Assembly: GCA_034670265.1 (NCBI GenBank)
Contig: JAXMNU010000002.1
Location: forward strand, 124,001 to 188,000
Reading direction: 5' to 3'
Source: Halomarinibacterium sp034670265
GTDB lineage: Bacteria > Bacteroidota > Bacteroidia > Flavobacteriales > Flavobacteriaceae
Length of the DNA stretch: 64,000 nucleotides
The notes under the pieces were generated by a model. The model did not search any database. It worked only from the letters and a program-made list of their open reading frames with translations, and was not told where the DNA came from. Below, one piece after another: positions 1 to 8,215 of this stretch (its first letter is position 1; the number at the start of each line of letters is the position of its first letter). The translations under genes were made by a program, and so were the position numbers.

Positions 1-577
1 GTTTTTTATTCTTCAAAAGGGCTTCAGGATTAGATAAATCCTCATCGCTATTTTTCAAATTTATTTTACCATCAGATAACTCATACAAATGTTGAAAGAT
101 AACATCATCTTCAACAGTGTCTTTATTCCAGTTTAAAAAACTTTTTTTCATATGGTTAGCAATGGTAAGCACCAAGCCTTCTTTCATATCGCCATCTTCC
201 CAGCTTACGGCTACATCTATCATGCGCTTAATATTATTTCCGTAGAAACGATATTTAGGATGATTTTGAGGATAGTCTAGTGGTTCTGGTCTTTCCGCTA
301 ACTCTTCGCGAGAAGGTTTTGGGAAAGGTGAATCTACATCCAATTTAAAATCGGATATGATAAATAATTGATCCCAAAGTTTGTGTTGAAAATCTGAAAC
401 ATCACGTAAATGTGGATTCAAATTCCCCATCACCGCAATGATGCTTTTTGCACATTTATTTCGTGCTTCTCTATCTTCTAAACTTATAGCGTGATCCACC
501 ATTTTCTGAATATGACGTCCATATTCTGGAATAATTAAATGCACACGCTCTGTATTATATTCTATATCTTCAATCAA
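1..577 (-). CDS. DUF4290 domain protein (3' end outside window)
   Basis: A reading frame of 192 codons runs off the left edge, so the C-terminus is missing. It begins EYNTERVHLIIPEYGRHIQ and contains NLNPHLRDV and HKLWDQLF, which I recognise as the Bacteroidota family DUF4290. Its function is unknown. No ATG lies in frame upstream. The TTG at 575-577 gives an N-terminus (M-IEDIEYNTER) of the family's usual form, so I chose it; the frame stays open upstream into the DUF493 stop, so the exact start is uncertain. It follows the DUF493 gene by about 50 bases on the same strand and is probably co-transcribed. In relatives murA often follows, but that would be outside the window. Confidence 0.8.
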   Translation of the reverse strand, partial: MIEDIEYNTERVHLIIPEYGRHIQKMVDHAISLEDREARNKCAKSIIAVMGNLNPHLRDVSDFQHKLWDQLFIISDFKLDVDSPFPKPSREELAERPEPLDYPQNHPKYRFYGNNIKRMIDVAVSWEDGDMKEGLVLTIANHMKKSFLNWNKDTVEDDVIFQHLYELSDGKINLKNSDEDLSNPEALLKNKK

Positions 578-630
578 AATAAAATGTGTTTTTGGAAATA
601 TCTTTTGTAGTATGTTGCAAAATAATAAAA

Positions 631-921
631 TTAAAGCGAAATAACTCCCTCCACTTTGGAAACTTGCAAATATTTTTTAATAACAGCATCTGGGGAGTCA
701 AGATGTACTTTTACAGAAATACTTGTATACGTTCCTTTTGAAGAATCTCTGGTTTGGATTTGAGCCCCCATTCTATCGAAAACTGCTTCAATTTCGGCTA
801 TTTTCTCTAAACTCGCAGGAACAATAAATTTAAAAAGATAATCCGTAGGCCAAGAGGTATCGTTCTCTAACTGCTCCCTCAATCTGTCATAAAATTCTTT
901 GGTTTTTTCTTCTTCAGTCAT
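631..921 (-). CDS. DUF493 (YbeD-like) family protein
   Basis: This 96-residue protein has the DUF493/YbeD pattern: a short charged N-terminal helix, then YLFKFIVP, a regulatory-type alpha/beta fold of ACT-like size, and the C-terminal strand VEGVISL. YbeD-like proteins are small soluble proteins of uncertain regulatory function. A longer frame reaches back to 963, but I take the internal ATG (MTEEEKTKEFY). The upstream extension would run through a TATCTTTG promoter element at 942-949, and family members begin near this point. It is transcribed divergently from the NTPase-recQ-fmt operon and lies just ahead of the DUF4290 gene. Confidence 0.85.
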   Translation of the reverse strand: MTEEEKTKEFYDRLREQLENDTSWPTDYLFKFIVPASLEKIAEIEAVFDRMGAQIQTRDSSKGTYTSISVKVHLDSPDAVIKKYLQVSKVEGVISL

Positions 922-941
922 TATAAAATAGGTTCTTTTGG

Positions 942-949
942 CAAAGATA
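942..949 (-). promoter_or_regulatory. -7 element of the DUF493 promoter
   Basis: CAAAGATA on the plus strand reads TATCTTTG on the minus strand, an exact fit to the Bacteroidota TAnnTTTG element. It sits about 20 bases before the chosen ATG. No well-spaced -33 TTG was found, so this is the -7 box only. Confidence 0.45.
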
Positions 950-994
950 GCGTAAGTCTTCAATAGTAACTAACTTTGTATAAAATTGTAACGG

Positions 995-1540
995 TTGAAA
1001 TCAAAAAGAATTGTTATTACAGGCGGTCCAGGTTCTGGAAAAACCTCGCTTATAAGTTTTTTAGAAAAGAAGGGCTACACCTGCCTTCCCGAAGTATCCC
1101 GTGAAGTTATTTTAAAGGCTCAAGCAGAAGGCATTGATCAATTATTTCTTGAAGATCCCATATTGTTTAGTGAGCATTTATTGAAGGGACGATTACAACA
1201 ATTTGAAGATTTAAAGCCTAGTGATAACGAATTTATCTTTTATGATAGGGGGCTTCCAGATGTGACGGCTTACATGGACTATTTGGGCACCAAATATCCT
1301 TCTCATTTTACCGAAACGTGTACTAAAAACCGTTACGATGCTATTTTTTTATTGCCACCTTGGGAGGATATCTATATTCAGGACAATGAGCGGTACGAAT
1401 CATTTGATCAAGCCGAACTAATTTTTGAATATCTTCATAATGGCTATCAAAACTATGGGTATGATGTACATCATGTGCCTGTGGGCACCATTGAATATCG
1501 TTGCGAATTTATTCTGAAAAAGATTAAAACACTATTTTGA
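995..1540 (+). CDS. AAA-type NTPase / nucleoside-kinase-like ATP-binding protein
   Basis: The 181-residue protein opens with a strand and a P-loop, GGPGSGKT (residues 10-17). FYDRGLPD (82-89) resembles the DR-type substrate motif of deoxynucleoside-kinase-like and AAA_28 ATPases, and an NERYESFDQA segment near 130 could form a lid. The substrate is unknown. The start is TTG at 995; no ATG fits. Its stop overlaps the recQ start by four bases (TTGA), so it is translationally coupled to recQ and fmt downstream. Flavobacterial genomes commonly carry this single-domain ATPase, usually annotated only as ATP-binding. Confidence 0.8.
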   Translation: MKSKRIVITGGPGSGKTSLISFLEKKGYTCLPEVSREVILKAQAEGIDQLFLEDPILFSEHLLKGRLQQFEDLKPSDNEFIFYDRGLPDVTAYMDYLGTKYPSHFTETCTKNRYDAIFLLPPWEDIYIQDNERYESFDQAELIFEYLHNGYQNYGYDVHHVPVGTIEYRCEFILKKIKTLF

Positions 1541-3438
1541 ATGCACCTTTAGACATACTAAAGAAATATTGGAGGTTTCCCAGTTTTAGATCTTCTCAAA
1601 AGGAGATTATTGAAACTGTTTTACAAGGAAGTGATACCGTTGCCTTACTACCCACCGGAGGTGGAAAATCTATTTGTTTTCAAGTTCCTGCTATGGTGAT
1701 GGAAGGAATTTGCATCGTGGTCTCCCCTCTCGTGGCGTTAATGACAGATCAAGTACAGTCTTTAATGGATAAAGACATTAAAGCGATGTCGATAACTGGC
1801 GGAATTTCTGGAGACGAACTCACTGCTCAATTAGACAATGCCCTTTTTGGCAACTACAAGTTTTTATACCTATCTCCAGAACGACTTCAGCAGGAACAAG
1901 TGCAGTTGGCCATTCAAAAAATGAATGTAAACCTCATAGCAATCGATGAGGCACATTGTATCTCGCAATGGGGAAACGATTTTAGACCATCCTATTTAGA
2001 TATTACTGTCCTAAGAGAATTACACCCATACGTTCCCATTATTGCGTTAACCGCTACGGCCACACAAGAGGTACTTGCGGACACCATTACTCAATTAAAG
2101 CTAGAGGAACCTGTTGTTTTTAAAGAATCTTTTGCAAGAGCCAATCTCTCTTATCAAGTTAAAAAGGAATCGGATAAACTGTACCGCTTAACAGAAGTAT
2201 TAAAAAGAAATACCGAATCTGCCATTGTTTATGTGAGAAGCAGAAATCAGGCTGAAATGTATGCAAATAGGTTACAGAGTGAAGGAATCACTGCCGCATT
2301 TTATCATGGAGGTCTTTCGCCAAAAGACAAAAAGGACCGGCTGAAAAATTGGAAGAATTATAAGGTAAGTACTATGGTTGCCACCAACGCTTTTGGTATG
2401 GGAATCGACCATCCCAATGTACGGTTTGTGATTCACGTGCAATTGCCCGAAAGCTTAGAGAGTTATTTTCAAGAAGCTGGACGTGCAGGAAGAGATGGAA
2501 AAGATGCTTCGGCAATGATTTTGTTTGATGACAACGACAAACAGCTTATTAAAAAGCAGTTTATTGATACTCTCCCTTCGTTTAAAGAGATTAAGAAATT
2601 ATACCGCACGTTAAACAATTATTTTCAAATTCCCTATGGCGAAGGCGAGTTTACGGAACATAATTTCAATTTTGCAGAGTTTTGTGATACCTATAAACTG
2701 AATACGCTACTTGCCTTTAACGGATTAAACACCTTAGATAGATTAGGGGTTATTCAGCTTTCAAAACAATTTGGACGTAAATCTAAAATTCAGTTTTTAG
2801 TGCCATCGGCGCAGTTGTTAAAAGAGTTTGAAAACAATATTTCTTTTTCGGTAGTAGGAAAGACCATTCTCCGTATTTATGGCGGTATTTTTGATTCCCC
2901 CAACCACATTAATCTCGATGTAGTTTCGAGTAAATCTGGATTAGAAATTGAAAAAATTATTTCAGTCTTAAAAGAAATGGAGCAACAGCAATTGGTCGAT
3001 TTAAAACTATACGAAACAGATGCGAATATTACCTTTTTAGTTCCGAGGGAAGATGAAAGGACTTTAAATCCATACAGCAGAGAGATAACAGCACTAAATG
3101 AAAAGAAAAAAAAGCAAGTAGCAGCTGTATTACATTATATTAAGGACAACAAGACTTGTAAATCTATACAACTTTTAAGTTACTTTGGTGAAGAAACCGC
3201 TAAGGACTGCGGAGTTTGTTCTGTATGCAAAGCAAAAAGAACAGGAACTATAAAAGTAGATGTTGAAACCATTTCTGAAAAAATTATCACTCTTGTACAA
3301 ATCGAACCTATGGACTCTCGGACTCTTTTGGAAAATCTTACCTTTGCTGAGGACGAAGTATTAAGGACATTACAGCTTCTTCTCGACAAAAAAATAATAA
3401 AACTCAACGCCATCAATCAATATTTTTATACCAAATGA
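1537..3438 (+). CDS. recQ: RecQ-family ATP-dependent DNA helicase
   Basis: A 633-residue 3'-5' DNA helicase for recombination and fork repair. Visible motifs are Walker A TGGGKS (40-45), DEAH (137-140) followed by CISQWGNDFRPSY, the second RecA-like lobe with YHGGLSPKDK and GMGIDHPNVRFV, and motif VI QEAGRAGRDG. A C-terminal zinc site has C541, C558, C561 and C564. After the winged-helix region the protein ends; I see no HRDC domain, so this is the shorter of the two RecQ types often found in Flavobacteriaceae. It starts at a TTG overlapping the NTPase stop, and its own stop overlaps the fmt ATG (ATGA), giving a tightly coupled three-gene operon. Confidence 0.95.
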   Translation: MNAPLDILKKYWRFPSFRSSQKEIIETVLQGSDTVALLPTGGGKSICFQVPAMVMEGICIVVSPLVALMTDQVQSLMDKDIKAMSITGGISGDELTAQLDNALFGNYKFLYLSPERLQQEQVQLAIQKMNVNLIAIDEAHCISQWGNDFRPSYLDITVLRELHPYVPIIALTATATQEVLADTITQLKLEEPVVFKESFARANLSYQVKKESDKLYRLTEVLKRNTESAIVYVRSRNQAEMYANRLQSEGITAAFYHGGLSPKDKKDRLKNWKNYKVSTMVATNAFGMGIDHPNVRFVIHVQLPESLESYFQEAGRAGRDGKDASAMILFDDNDKQLIKKQFIDTLPSFKEIKKLYRTLNNYFQIPYGEGEFTEHNFNFAEFCDTYKLNTLLAFNGLNTLDRLGVIQLSKQFGRKSKIQFLVPSAQLLKEFENNISFSVVGKTILRIYGGIFDSPNHINLDVVSSKSGLEIEKIISVLKEMEQQQLVDLKLYETDANITFLVPREDERTLNPYSREITALNEKKKKQVAAVLHYIKDNKTCKSIQLLSYFGEETAKDCGVCSVCKAKRTGTIKVDVETISEKIITLVQIEPMDSRTLLENLTFAEDEVLRTLQLLLDKKIIKLNAINQYFYTK

Positions 3439-4382
3439 GAGATTTAAGAATCGTTTTTATGGGTACCCCCCATTTTGCTGTAGGCGTTTTAAAAAAGCTG
3501 ATTGAAGAGAAATACAACATCGTTGGTGTTATCACAGCTCCCGATAGACCTTCTGGACGAGGGAGAAAATTATCCCAATCTGCAGTGAAAGAATATGCCG
3601 TTTCGCAAAACCTTCCACTGTTACAACCCACCAATTTAAAAGATGAAGGGTTTCTGAAAGAATTAAAAGCATTACAAGCGAATCTTCAAATTGTGGTTGC
3701 CTTTAGAATGCTTCCAAAAGTAGTTTGGGATATGCCTGCGTATGGAACTTTTAACTTACACGCGTCTTTACTTCCACAGTATCGCGGTGCAGCACCTATT
3801 AATTGGGCTATTATTAATGATGAAAAAGAAACAGGTGTTACTACCTTTTTTATTGATGAGAAAATAGATACAGGCGCCATCATCGCTTCGGAAAAAGTGA
3901 AAATTAAACACGACGAGACCTTTGAAACGCTACACGACACCTTAATGGATGTAGGAAGTAATTTGGTTATTGACACTGTAAAATTGATTGAAAAGGATAA
4001 CGCTACACCAAAACAACAACCCAAATCCGAAGTTTTTAAAGAAGCTCCAAAACTAACTTCAGAAAATACACGCATCGATTGGAATGCTTCAATAAAACAA
4101 ATTGATTGTTTTATCAGAGGGCTTTCACCTTATCCAACAGCTTGGACACTATTAGAAGGTGATGGTGAAGCTCAAAAAGTAAAAATTTATGCTGCTTCTA
4201 TTAAAATGGAGACACATGCTTTTGAAAATGGAACTATACTTACTTCAAAAAAAGAAATAAAAGTAGCGGTTAAAAATGGGTATCTTTCTATTGAAGAATT
4301 ACAACTTCCTGGAAAGAAAAAAATGAAAGCTCGAGAATTGCTAAATGGCTTTCAATTTAAAAAAGAAGCGCATTTCGTCTAA
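3435..4382 (+). CDS. fmt: Methionyl-tRNA formyltransferase
   Basis: The enzyme transfers a formyl group from 10-formyl-tetrahydrofolate to Met-tRNA(fMet), needed for translation initiation. The 315-residue length is normal. The N-terminal Rossmann-type domain begins RIVFMGTPHFA. The signature SLLPQYRGAAPINWAI starts at residue 111, and the catalytic trio is N107, H109 and D145 (KIDTGAII). The C-terminal OB-like tRNA-binding domain covers roughly 205-315. The ATG overlaps the recQ stop by four bases. No terminator follows; the next gene, HU, has its own promoter. Confidence 0.97.
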   Translation: MRDLRIVFMGTPHFAVGVLKKLIEEKYNIVGVITAPDRPSGRGRKLSQSAVKEYAVSQNLPLLQPTNLKDEGFLKELKALQANLQIVVAFRMLPKVVWDMPAYGTFNLHASLLPQYRGAAPINWAIINDEKETGVTTFFIDEKIDTGAIIASEKVKIKHDETFETLHDTLMDVGSNLVIDTVKLIEKDNATPKQQPKSEVFKEAPKLTSENTRIDWNASIKQIDCFIRGLSPYPTAWTLLEGDGEAQKVKIYAASIKMETHAFENGTILTSKKEIKVAVKNGYLSIEELQLPGKKKMKARELLNGFQFKKEAHFV

Positions 4383-4485
4383 AGCCTTGTTATTACTCAT
4401 TTCGTAAAAAATCGTCAAAATTGGGTCATGTTTATTAACAAACCATTTAAGTTATTAACAAAAACCGTGATTTAGTGCGTCATTA

Positions 4486-4516
4486 CTTGCGTGAACCGAT
4501 AATCCCATTAAATTTG
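4486..4516 (+). promoter_or_regulatory. Promoter of the HU gene
   Basis: A TTG (4487-4489) and TAAATTTG (4509-4516) are separated by 19 bases. This matches the Bacteroidota primary sigma pattern TTTG-N19-TAnnTTTG. Transcription would begin near 4523, leaving a leader of about 45 bases. Confidence 0.65.
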
Positions 4517-4567
4517 TAGAGCAAAATTTAATGTTTAACCAAACAATTTTAATTTAATAAGTAAACT

Positions 4568-4840
4568 ATGAACAAATCAGATTTAATTGACGCTATGGCA
4601 GCAGATGCTGGCGTTACAAAAGCAGCCGCAAAAAAAGCACTAGAATCTTTCTTAGGAAACGTAGAAAAATCTCTAAAAAAAGGAAACAGAGTATCTCTTG
4701 TAGGTTTTGGTTCTTGGTCTGTATCTAAAAGAGCAGCTAGAGAAGGAAGAAACCCACAAACTGGAAAAACTATCAAAATTGCTGCTAAAAAAGTAGTAAA
4801 ATTCAAAGCTGGTTCAGACCTTGCTAAAAGTGTAAACTAG
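4568..4840 (+). CDS. HU family DNA-binding protein
   Basis: A 90-residue nucleoid protein that bends DNA as a dimer. It shows the standard HU layout: N-terminal helices (MNKSDLIDAM), the GFGSW turn (46-50), and the beta-arm with the DNA-intercalating proline in RNPQTG (61-66), followed by a lysine-rich C-terminus. It is a single-gene unit with its own promoter and a strong terminator, as expected for an abundant protein. HU alpha/beta identity cannot be assigned. Confidence 0.95.
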   Translation: MNKSDLIDAMAADAGVTKAAAKKALESFLGNVEKSLKKGNRVSLVGFGSWSVSKRAAREGRNPQTGKTIKIAAKKVVKFKAGSDLAKSVN

Positions 4841-4867
4841 TTTTATACTAGCTAACAAACTTAGTGT

Positions 4868-4901
4868 AAGCCCTGCTAAAATAGCGGGGCTTATTTTTTT
4901 T
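4868..4901 (+). terminator. Rho-independent terminator after HU
   Basis: An 11-bp stem, AAGCCCTGCTA / TAGCGGGGCTT with one T-G wobble and an AAA loop, is followed by a run of T residues. Confidence 0.9.
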
Positions 4902-4976
4902 CATATTGTGAGAATTCAAAAAACTATTGGATTTTACATATTTAATCCTTAGTTTTAATTTACTAAACACATAATC

Positions 4977-5537
4977 ATGACCAGCCTAAAACCAGATAAG
5001 GGTGTACTTCTCATTGCAGAGCCCTCTATAATAGGTGATGTTTCCTTTAATAGGTCTGTCGTGCTTTTGGCTGAACATAATCAATCTGGTTCTGTAGGTT
5101 TTATACTCAATAAGCCTTTAAAATATTGTCTTCGCGATTTTATCCCTGAGGTAAATTCCTCTTTAAAAGTATATAATGGTGGTCCTGTAGAACAGGATAA
5201 TTTGTATTTTATACATAAGGTACCAGACTTAATCCCAAATAGTACGGAGATTGCTAGTGGTATTTATTGGGGCGGTGATTTTAACACCATTCTGGATATG
5301 CTTAATGACAATATACTTCATGAAGATCAAATTCAGTTTTTCTTAGGCTATTCGGGTTGGTCTAGCGATCAACTTGATGAGGAATTAAAACTTAATAGCT
5401 GGCTTGTTACTGCTAATCAACATAAAAATGCCATTATTGGAAAAGCTTCTGAAAATTTTTGGAAAGAAAAAATGATAGAGTTTGGCGGTGACTATCTTAT
5501 TTGGTCGAACGCTCCAGAAAATCCAAGCTATAATTAA
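4977..5537 (+). CDS. YqgE/AlgH family protein
   Basis: A 186-residue protein of the YqgE/AlgH family, whose biochemical role is still unclear. Family landmarks are the N-terminal KGVLLIAEPSI, the SVVLLAEHNQSGSVGFILN block, YNGGPVEQDNL and the C-terminal FLGYSGWSSDQLDEEL. No signal peptide or membrane segment is present, so it should be cytoplasmic. It is convergent with the class IV aminotransferase: the two stop codons overlap by four bases, leaving no room for a terminator between them. Confidence 0.93.
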   Translation: MTSLKPDKGVLLIAEPSIIGDVSFNRSVVLLAEHNQSGSVGFILNKPLKYCLRDFIPEVNSSLKVYNGGPVEQDNLYFIHKVPDLIPNSTEIASGIYWGGDFNTILDMLNDNILHEDQIQFFLGYSGWSSDQLDEELKLNSWLVTANQHKNAIIGKASENFWKEKMIEFGGDYLIWSNAPENPSYN

Positions 5538-6376
5538 CCTAATCTAGCTTTCACGTTTAGTTTTGAAAGCAGTTCTTTTGCTACTGAATTGCTGTATTCC
5601 TTCTTTCTATATTTAGATATTGGCTGAATTCCCACAATCGTATTGGTAACCCATAATTCATCTGCCTTTTGAAGCTCAAAAGGAGAAATAGAGGCCTCTT
5701 CCAAAATATAATCTGGAATCTGCGCAATGATTGCCACAAGCTGTTTACGTAGTATTCCGTTTAAACATCCATCGGTTAGGGGCGGTGTTTTAATAGTATA
5801 CCCTTTTATTAAAAAAAGATTTCCGTTTAAGGCCTCAACCACTTGTTTGTTTTCATTGAGGAGTAAACAATTTTGATAGTCATTTTCTTCAGCATAGATA
5901 CTTCCCAACACATTAATAGCTCTATTTGTAGATTTTATGGTAGATAACAATCCAGAGTTAATATAATGATCTTTAAAAAGTTCTATTTCGTAATCTGAAT
6001 CATTTAAAGTATAAAAGGGACTTTCTAGTGCTTCTGCTTCAATTGCATATTCAATCGTTTTGCTTGAGGGTGTATATTTTCCTCCCCATCCTCGCCACAC
6101 GATGAACTTTACTCGATAGGCATTCGATTTTTGCAAAGCATTTATAGTTTCCAAAATCTGCTCTTCCAATTGTTCCAACGTAAAGTTCATTGGAATCTCC
6201 ATGCGCATAATGCGCATAGAAGCCATGAGTCGGAAGTAGTGATCTTCCCAAAATAATATCTTTCCTGCCGATACTTTAAGGGTTTCGAAGACAGCATCGC
6301 CATAATGCAATCCCCTATTTTGAAAACTAAGTGTGTTTTCAGTATTTGAGACAAGTGTTCCGTTACTATTTATCAT
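5534..6376 (-). CDS. Class IV aminotransferase (aminodeoxychorismate lyase / BCAT-like)
   Basis: A 280-residue PLP enzyme of fold type IV. RGLHYGDAVFETLKV (21-35) is the family's N-terminal signature. K148 in TIKSTNR is the likely Schiff-base lysine. The phosphate-binding region includes EALNGNLFLI and the later LTDGCLNGILR. Length and signature fit PabC-like aminodeoxychorismate lyase (folate synthesis) as well as a branched-chain or D-amino-acid aminotransferase, and sequence alone does not separate them. The ATG directly follows the T-run of the upstream terminator. A TATCTTTG box at 6405-6412 may drive it. Confidence 0.85.
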   Translation of the reverse strand: MINSNGTLVSNTENTLSFQNRGLHYGDAVFETLKVSAGKILFWEDHYFRLMASMRIMRMEIPMNFTLEQLEEQILETINALQKSNAYRVKFIVWRGWGGKYTPSSKTIEYAIEAEALESPFYTLNDSDYEIELFKDHYINSGLLSTIKSTNRAINVLGSIYAEENDYQNCLLLNENKQVVEALNGNLFLIKGYTIKTPPLTDGCLNGILRKQLVAIIAQIPDYILEEASISPFELQKADELWVTNTIVGIQPISKYRKKEYSNSVAKELLSKLNVKARLG

Positions 6377-6403
6377 AAAAAAACCGTCCTTTTTTGGGAC
6401 GGT
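6377..6403 (-). terminator. Terminator between the START-like and aminotransferase genes
   Basis: On the minus strand a perfect 7-bp stem ACCGTCC / GGACGGT with a 7-base loop is followed by seven T residues. The T-run ends exactly at the aminotransferase ATG. It lies downstream of the START-like gene and can end that transcript. Confidence 0.8.
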
Positions 6404-6404
6404 G

Positions 6405-6412
6405 CAAAGATA
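6405..6412 (-). promoter_or_regulatory. -7 element upstream of the aminotransferase
   Basis: The minus strand reads TATCTTTG, an exact TAnnTTTG match. The predicted start site falls at the edge of the terminator hairpin, so a transcript made here would carry that hairpin at its 5' end. No good -33 box was found. Confidence 0.4.
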
Positions 6413-6425
6413 CTAGATTCGGTTT

Positions 6426-6812
6426 TTAAGCCGATCCTAAAATTTGTTTTAAATTGGAAATCATATTCTCCCAGAGCATTTTTCCTTCTTCAATTTCATC
6501 CTCTTCGGCAAAATCGGTAACCATTAAGGATACATCCTTTGTAATTTCATCTACTTGAATACGCAGTTCAAAGTAATAGTCGGTTTCTTCATCGTCTACC
6601 CACTTAAATTTTATGCGTTCGCCACTTTTTTTACCTAAAAGTCTTGCTTTTTCTTCACTTCCTTCCCAAATAAATGTGAAAAATTCCCCTCTTGAGTTTA
6701 CATTATCGGCGTACCATTCGCTCATTCCAGAAGGCGTTGAAATATATTGATATAAAAGAGATGGGGACACATGTATTGGGAACTCCATTTCGTATTTTAC
6801 TTTATCATCCAT
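6426..6812 (-). CDS. START-like domain (SRPBCC/AHSA1 fold) protein
   Basis: A 128-residue helix-grip protein. The order MDDKVKYEMEFPIHVSP, a short helix, PSGMSEWYADNV and FTFIWEGSEEKARLLG matches the Bacteroidota START-like family related to AHSA1 and polyketide-cyclase folds. The C-terminal helix is MLWENMISNLKQIL. Members bind hydrophobic ligands or partner proteins; no substrate can be named. It is an independent unit ended by the hairpin at 6377-6403, next to the tRNA-Met gene. Confidence 0.85.
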   Translation of the reverse strand: MDDKVKYEMEFPIHVSPSLLYQYISTPSGMSEWYADNVNSRGEFFTFIWEGSEEKARLLGKKSGERIKFKWVDDEETDYYFELRIQVDEITKDVSLMVTDFAEEDEIEEGKMLWENMISNLKQILGSA

Positions 6813-6925
6813 AGGTTGGTCTTAGCTGTAGCCCAATATAGATATTAATTCTAAACTGCAAAAGTGAGAACGATAAATTTTTATTTTTTTTCTAGTTTAA
6901 AAAATACTAAAAATGGAGTTTTGTG

Positions 6926-6956
6926 TTTGTTGTGGTAATTTTTGTTTCTATATTTG
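6926..6956 (+). promoter_or_regulatory. Promoter of tRNA-Met
   Basis: TTTG (6926-6929), 19 bases, then TATATTTG (6949-6956): a perfect Bacteroidota consensus promoter. The predicted start near 6963 gives a GC-richer 5' leader of about 50 bases, to be removed by RNase P. Confidence 0.8.
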
Positions 6957-7014
6957 CACCCGCCTTTATAACGCTAACGCGTCATTACGACGAGCAAGCC
7001 CGAAAAGGCATTAT

Positions 7015-7088
7015 GGCGAGGTAGCTCAGGTGGTTAGAGCGTCGGATTCATAACCCGGAGGTCTCGAGTTCAAGTCTCGATCTCGCTA
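7015..7088 (+). tRNA. tRNA-Met (anticodon CAU, elongator type)
   Basis: A 74-base cloverleaf. The acceptor GGCGAGG pairs with TCTCGCT through two G-U pairs, the D-stem is GCTC/GAGC, the anticodon loop is TTCATAA, and the T-arm is TCGAG-TTCAAGT-CTCGA, with discriminator A. There is no encoded CCA. The 1-72 pair is G-U, and the anticodon stem lacks the three G-C pairs of initiator tRNA, so I call elongator Met rather than fMet; tRNA-Ile2 (lysidine) is a less likely reading. Its 3' part, from 7046, is one copy of a 47-bp repeat and marks an integration site. Confidence 0.93.
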
Positions 7089-7092
7089 CAAA
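7046..7092 (+). repeat. attL-like 47-bp direct repeat (3' end of tRNA-Met)
   Basis: These 47 bases, from the anticodon loop to four bases past the tRNA end, recur without mismatch at 24419-24465. Because this copy completes an intact tRNA, the element appears to have restored the tRNA on insertion, as tRNA-targeting integrative elements do. Confidence 0.9.
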
Positions 7093-7096
7093 GTAA

Positions 7097-7124
7097 AAAC
7101 CAACACTGTGTGTTGGTTTTTTTT
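7097..7124 (+). terminator. Terminator after tRNA-Met
   Basis: A perfect 10-bp stem AAACCAACAC / GTGTTGGTTT with a TGT loop and T-run. It is related in sequence to the hairpin that follows the second repeat copy at 24470. Confidence 0.9.
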
Positions 7125-7341
7125 ATTTTGGTACGTCTGGAATTTATTTCCGTAAGTGGAAAAATAAAAAACTGCAAAGCATTGCTTTGTGGGTTTTAAT
7201 ATTGTAAAAGCCTCCCTAAAGACTCAGCGACTGCAAGGAGCTAATTCTCGATCTTGCTACTTAATGGAAACTATTAAAAAAAAACAGCCGTTTGGGCTTT
7301 GTCTAAACCGTTTTTTTATGTGCTCCATTAATGACTTCAAT
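7125..7341. other. Non-coding left end of the island with a degenerate third tRNA-end copy
   Basis: No gene is visible. At 7245-7260 the sequence TTCTCGATCTTGCTAC matches 14 of 16 bases of the tRNA 3' end, and it too is followed by a hairpin-plus-T region (7281-7317). A short palindrome, CAAAGC-ATT-GCTTTG, is at 7175-7189. The 7281-7302 hairpin (ACAGCC...GGCTTTGT, bulged) could act as the minus-strand terminator of the acetyltransferase gene. Confidence 0.45.
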
Positions 7342-8163
7342 TTATAGATTCATTTCCATTTCATATTGATTAACAGTATACGATAATCCAATTGAATTGA
7401 TGAAATCTATTTTCTCGCTTAATCTTGTATCAACATTTATTATTTTTATGGAGTTTGAAACTTCCTTAATCCCACTAAATAATCTATTCCAACACCCATC
7501 ACTCTTTTTTAAAATCTCAAATTGTGCTAAATATTCATTCTTAGGGTTTACAATAAAATACGATTCGACCAAATTGTCTTTTTTTAATTGATAGTATTTA
7601 TAATCTCCATTTTTAAGCACTTCTGAATTAAAATCCCACGAATATAAATCTTGATTAGGCATTTTTTTCCAATCAAAAGTATTATAATCAACTTCATTCA
7701 ACTCAATTTTTTCATTTGAGTTTAATTTAATTTCTCCGCTGAAACAATTAAATTTTTTACAAATATCAAACCCAATTCTTTGGTACGTTTTTATAGCTTT
7801 ACCATTTTCAATGATTACCTCTAATGAACATTTCGTAATCCCACTATTTTTTAAATCTGGTATAGCAAAATCGTAGATTGATTTAACAATTCTATTTCCT
7901 CTATATTCTGGAATTACTCCTGTAGCAGTATTAAATGCTATTTTTTTACCATTTCGGTTATCAATTGCATTTATTATAAATCCAACCAAATCTTCTCCAT
8001 CAAACATTCCATAGGAAAGAGCATAATCAACTTTTGCCAGTTCCCATCTATTTTTATAATAATTTTTGTCTGTAGGTACTTTAACATGGTAATTCTCAAA
8101 AGATTTTAAAAAGCAAGCAACAATTATGTCAAATTCTATGCTCTCTAATTTTTTTACTATCAT
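7342..8163 (-). CDS. GNAT family N-acetyltransferase with extra C-terminal domain
   Basis: A 273-residue protein. The N-terminal half is a GNAT acetyltransferase: the acetyl-CoA motif A is VIPEYRGNR (83-91), and motif B is AIKTYQRIGFDI near 142-155. The second half (about 160-273) is a poorly defined extension, possibly a degenerate second GNAT-like lobe. The acceptor substrate is unknown. It is the island gene closest to the tRNA and is visibly richer in A+T than the core genes. It is about 50 bases downstream of the alpha/beta hydrolase on the same strand. Confidence 0.8.
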   Translation of the reverse strand: MIVKKLESIEFDIIVACFLKSFENYHVKVPTDKNYYKNRWELAKVDYALSYGMFDGEDLVGFIINAIDNRNGKKIAFNTATGVIPEYRGNRIVKSIYDFAIPDLKNSGITKCSLEVIIENGKAIKTYQRIGFDICKKFNCFSGEIKLNSNEKIELNEVDYNTFDWKKMPNQDLYSWDFNSEVLKNGDYKYYQLKKDNLVESYFIVNPKNEYLAQFEILKKSDGCWNRLFSGIKEVSNSIKIINVDTRLSEKIDFINSIGLSYTVNQYEMEMNL

Positions 8164-8215
8164 AACTATAAAAATTTTTTGAAATTGTAGCCTACGGTTT
8201 GACTATGGCATAAAG

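Noticed and set aside
7281..7341. A 27-codon plus-strand peptide near 7264
   Set aside because: It runs through the A-run and hairpin of a probable terminator and has no other support.
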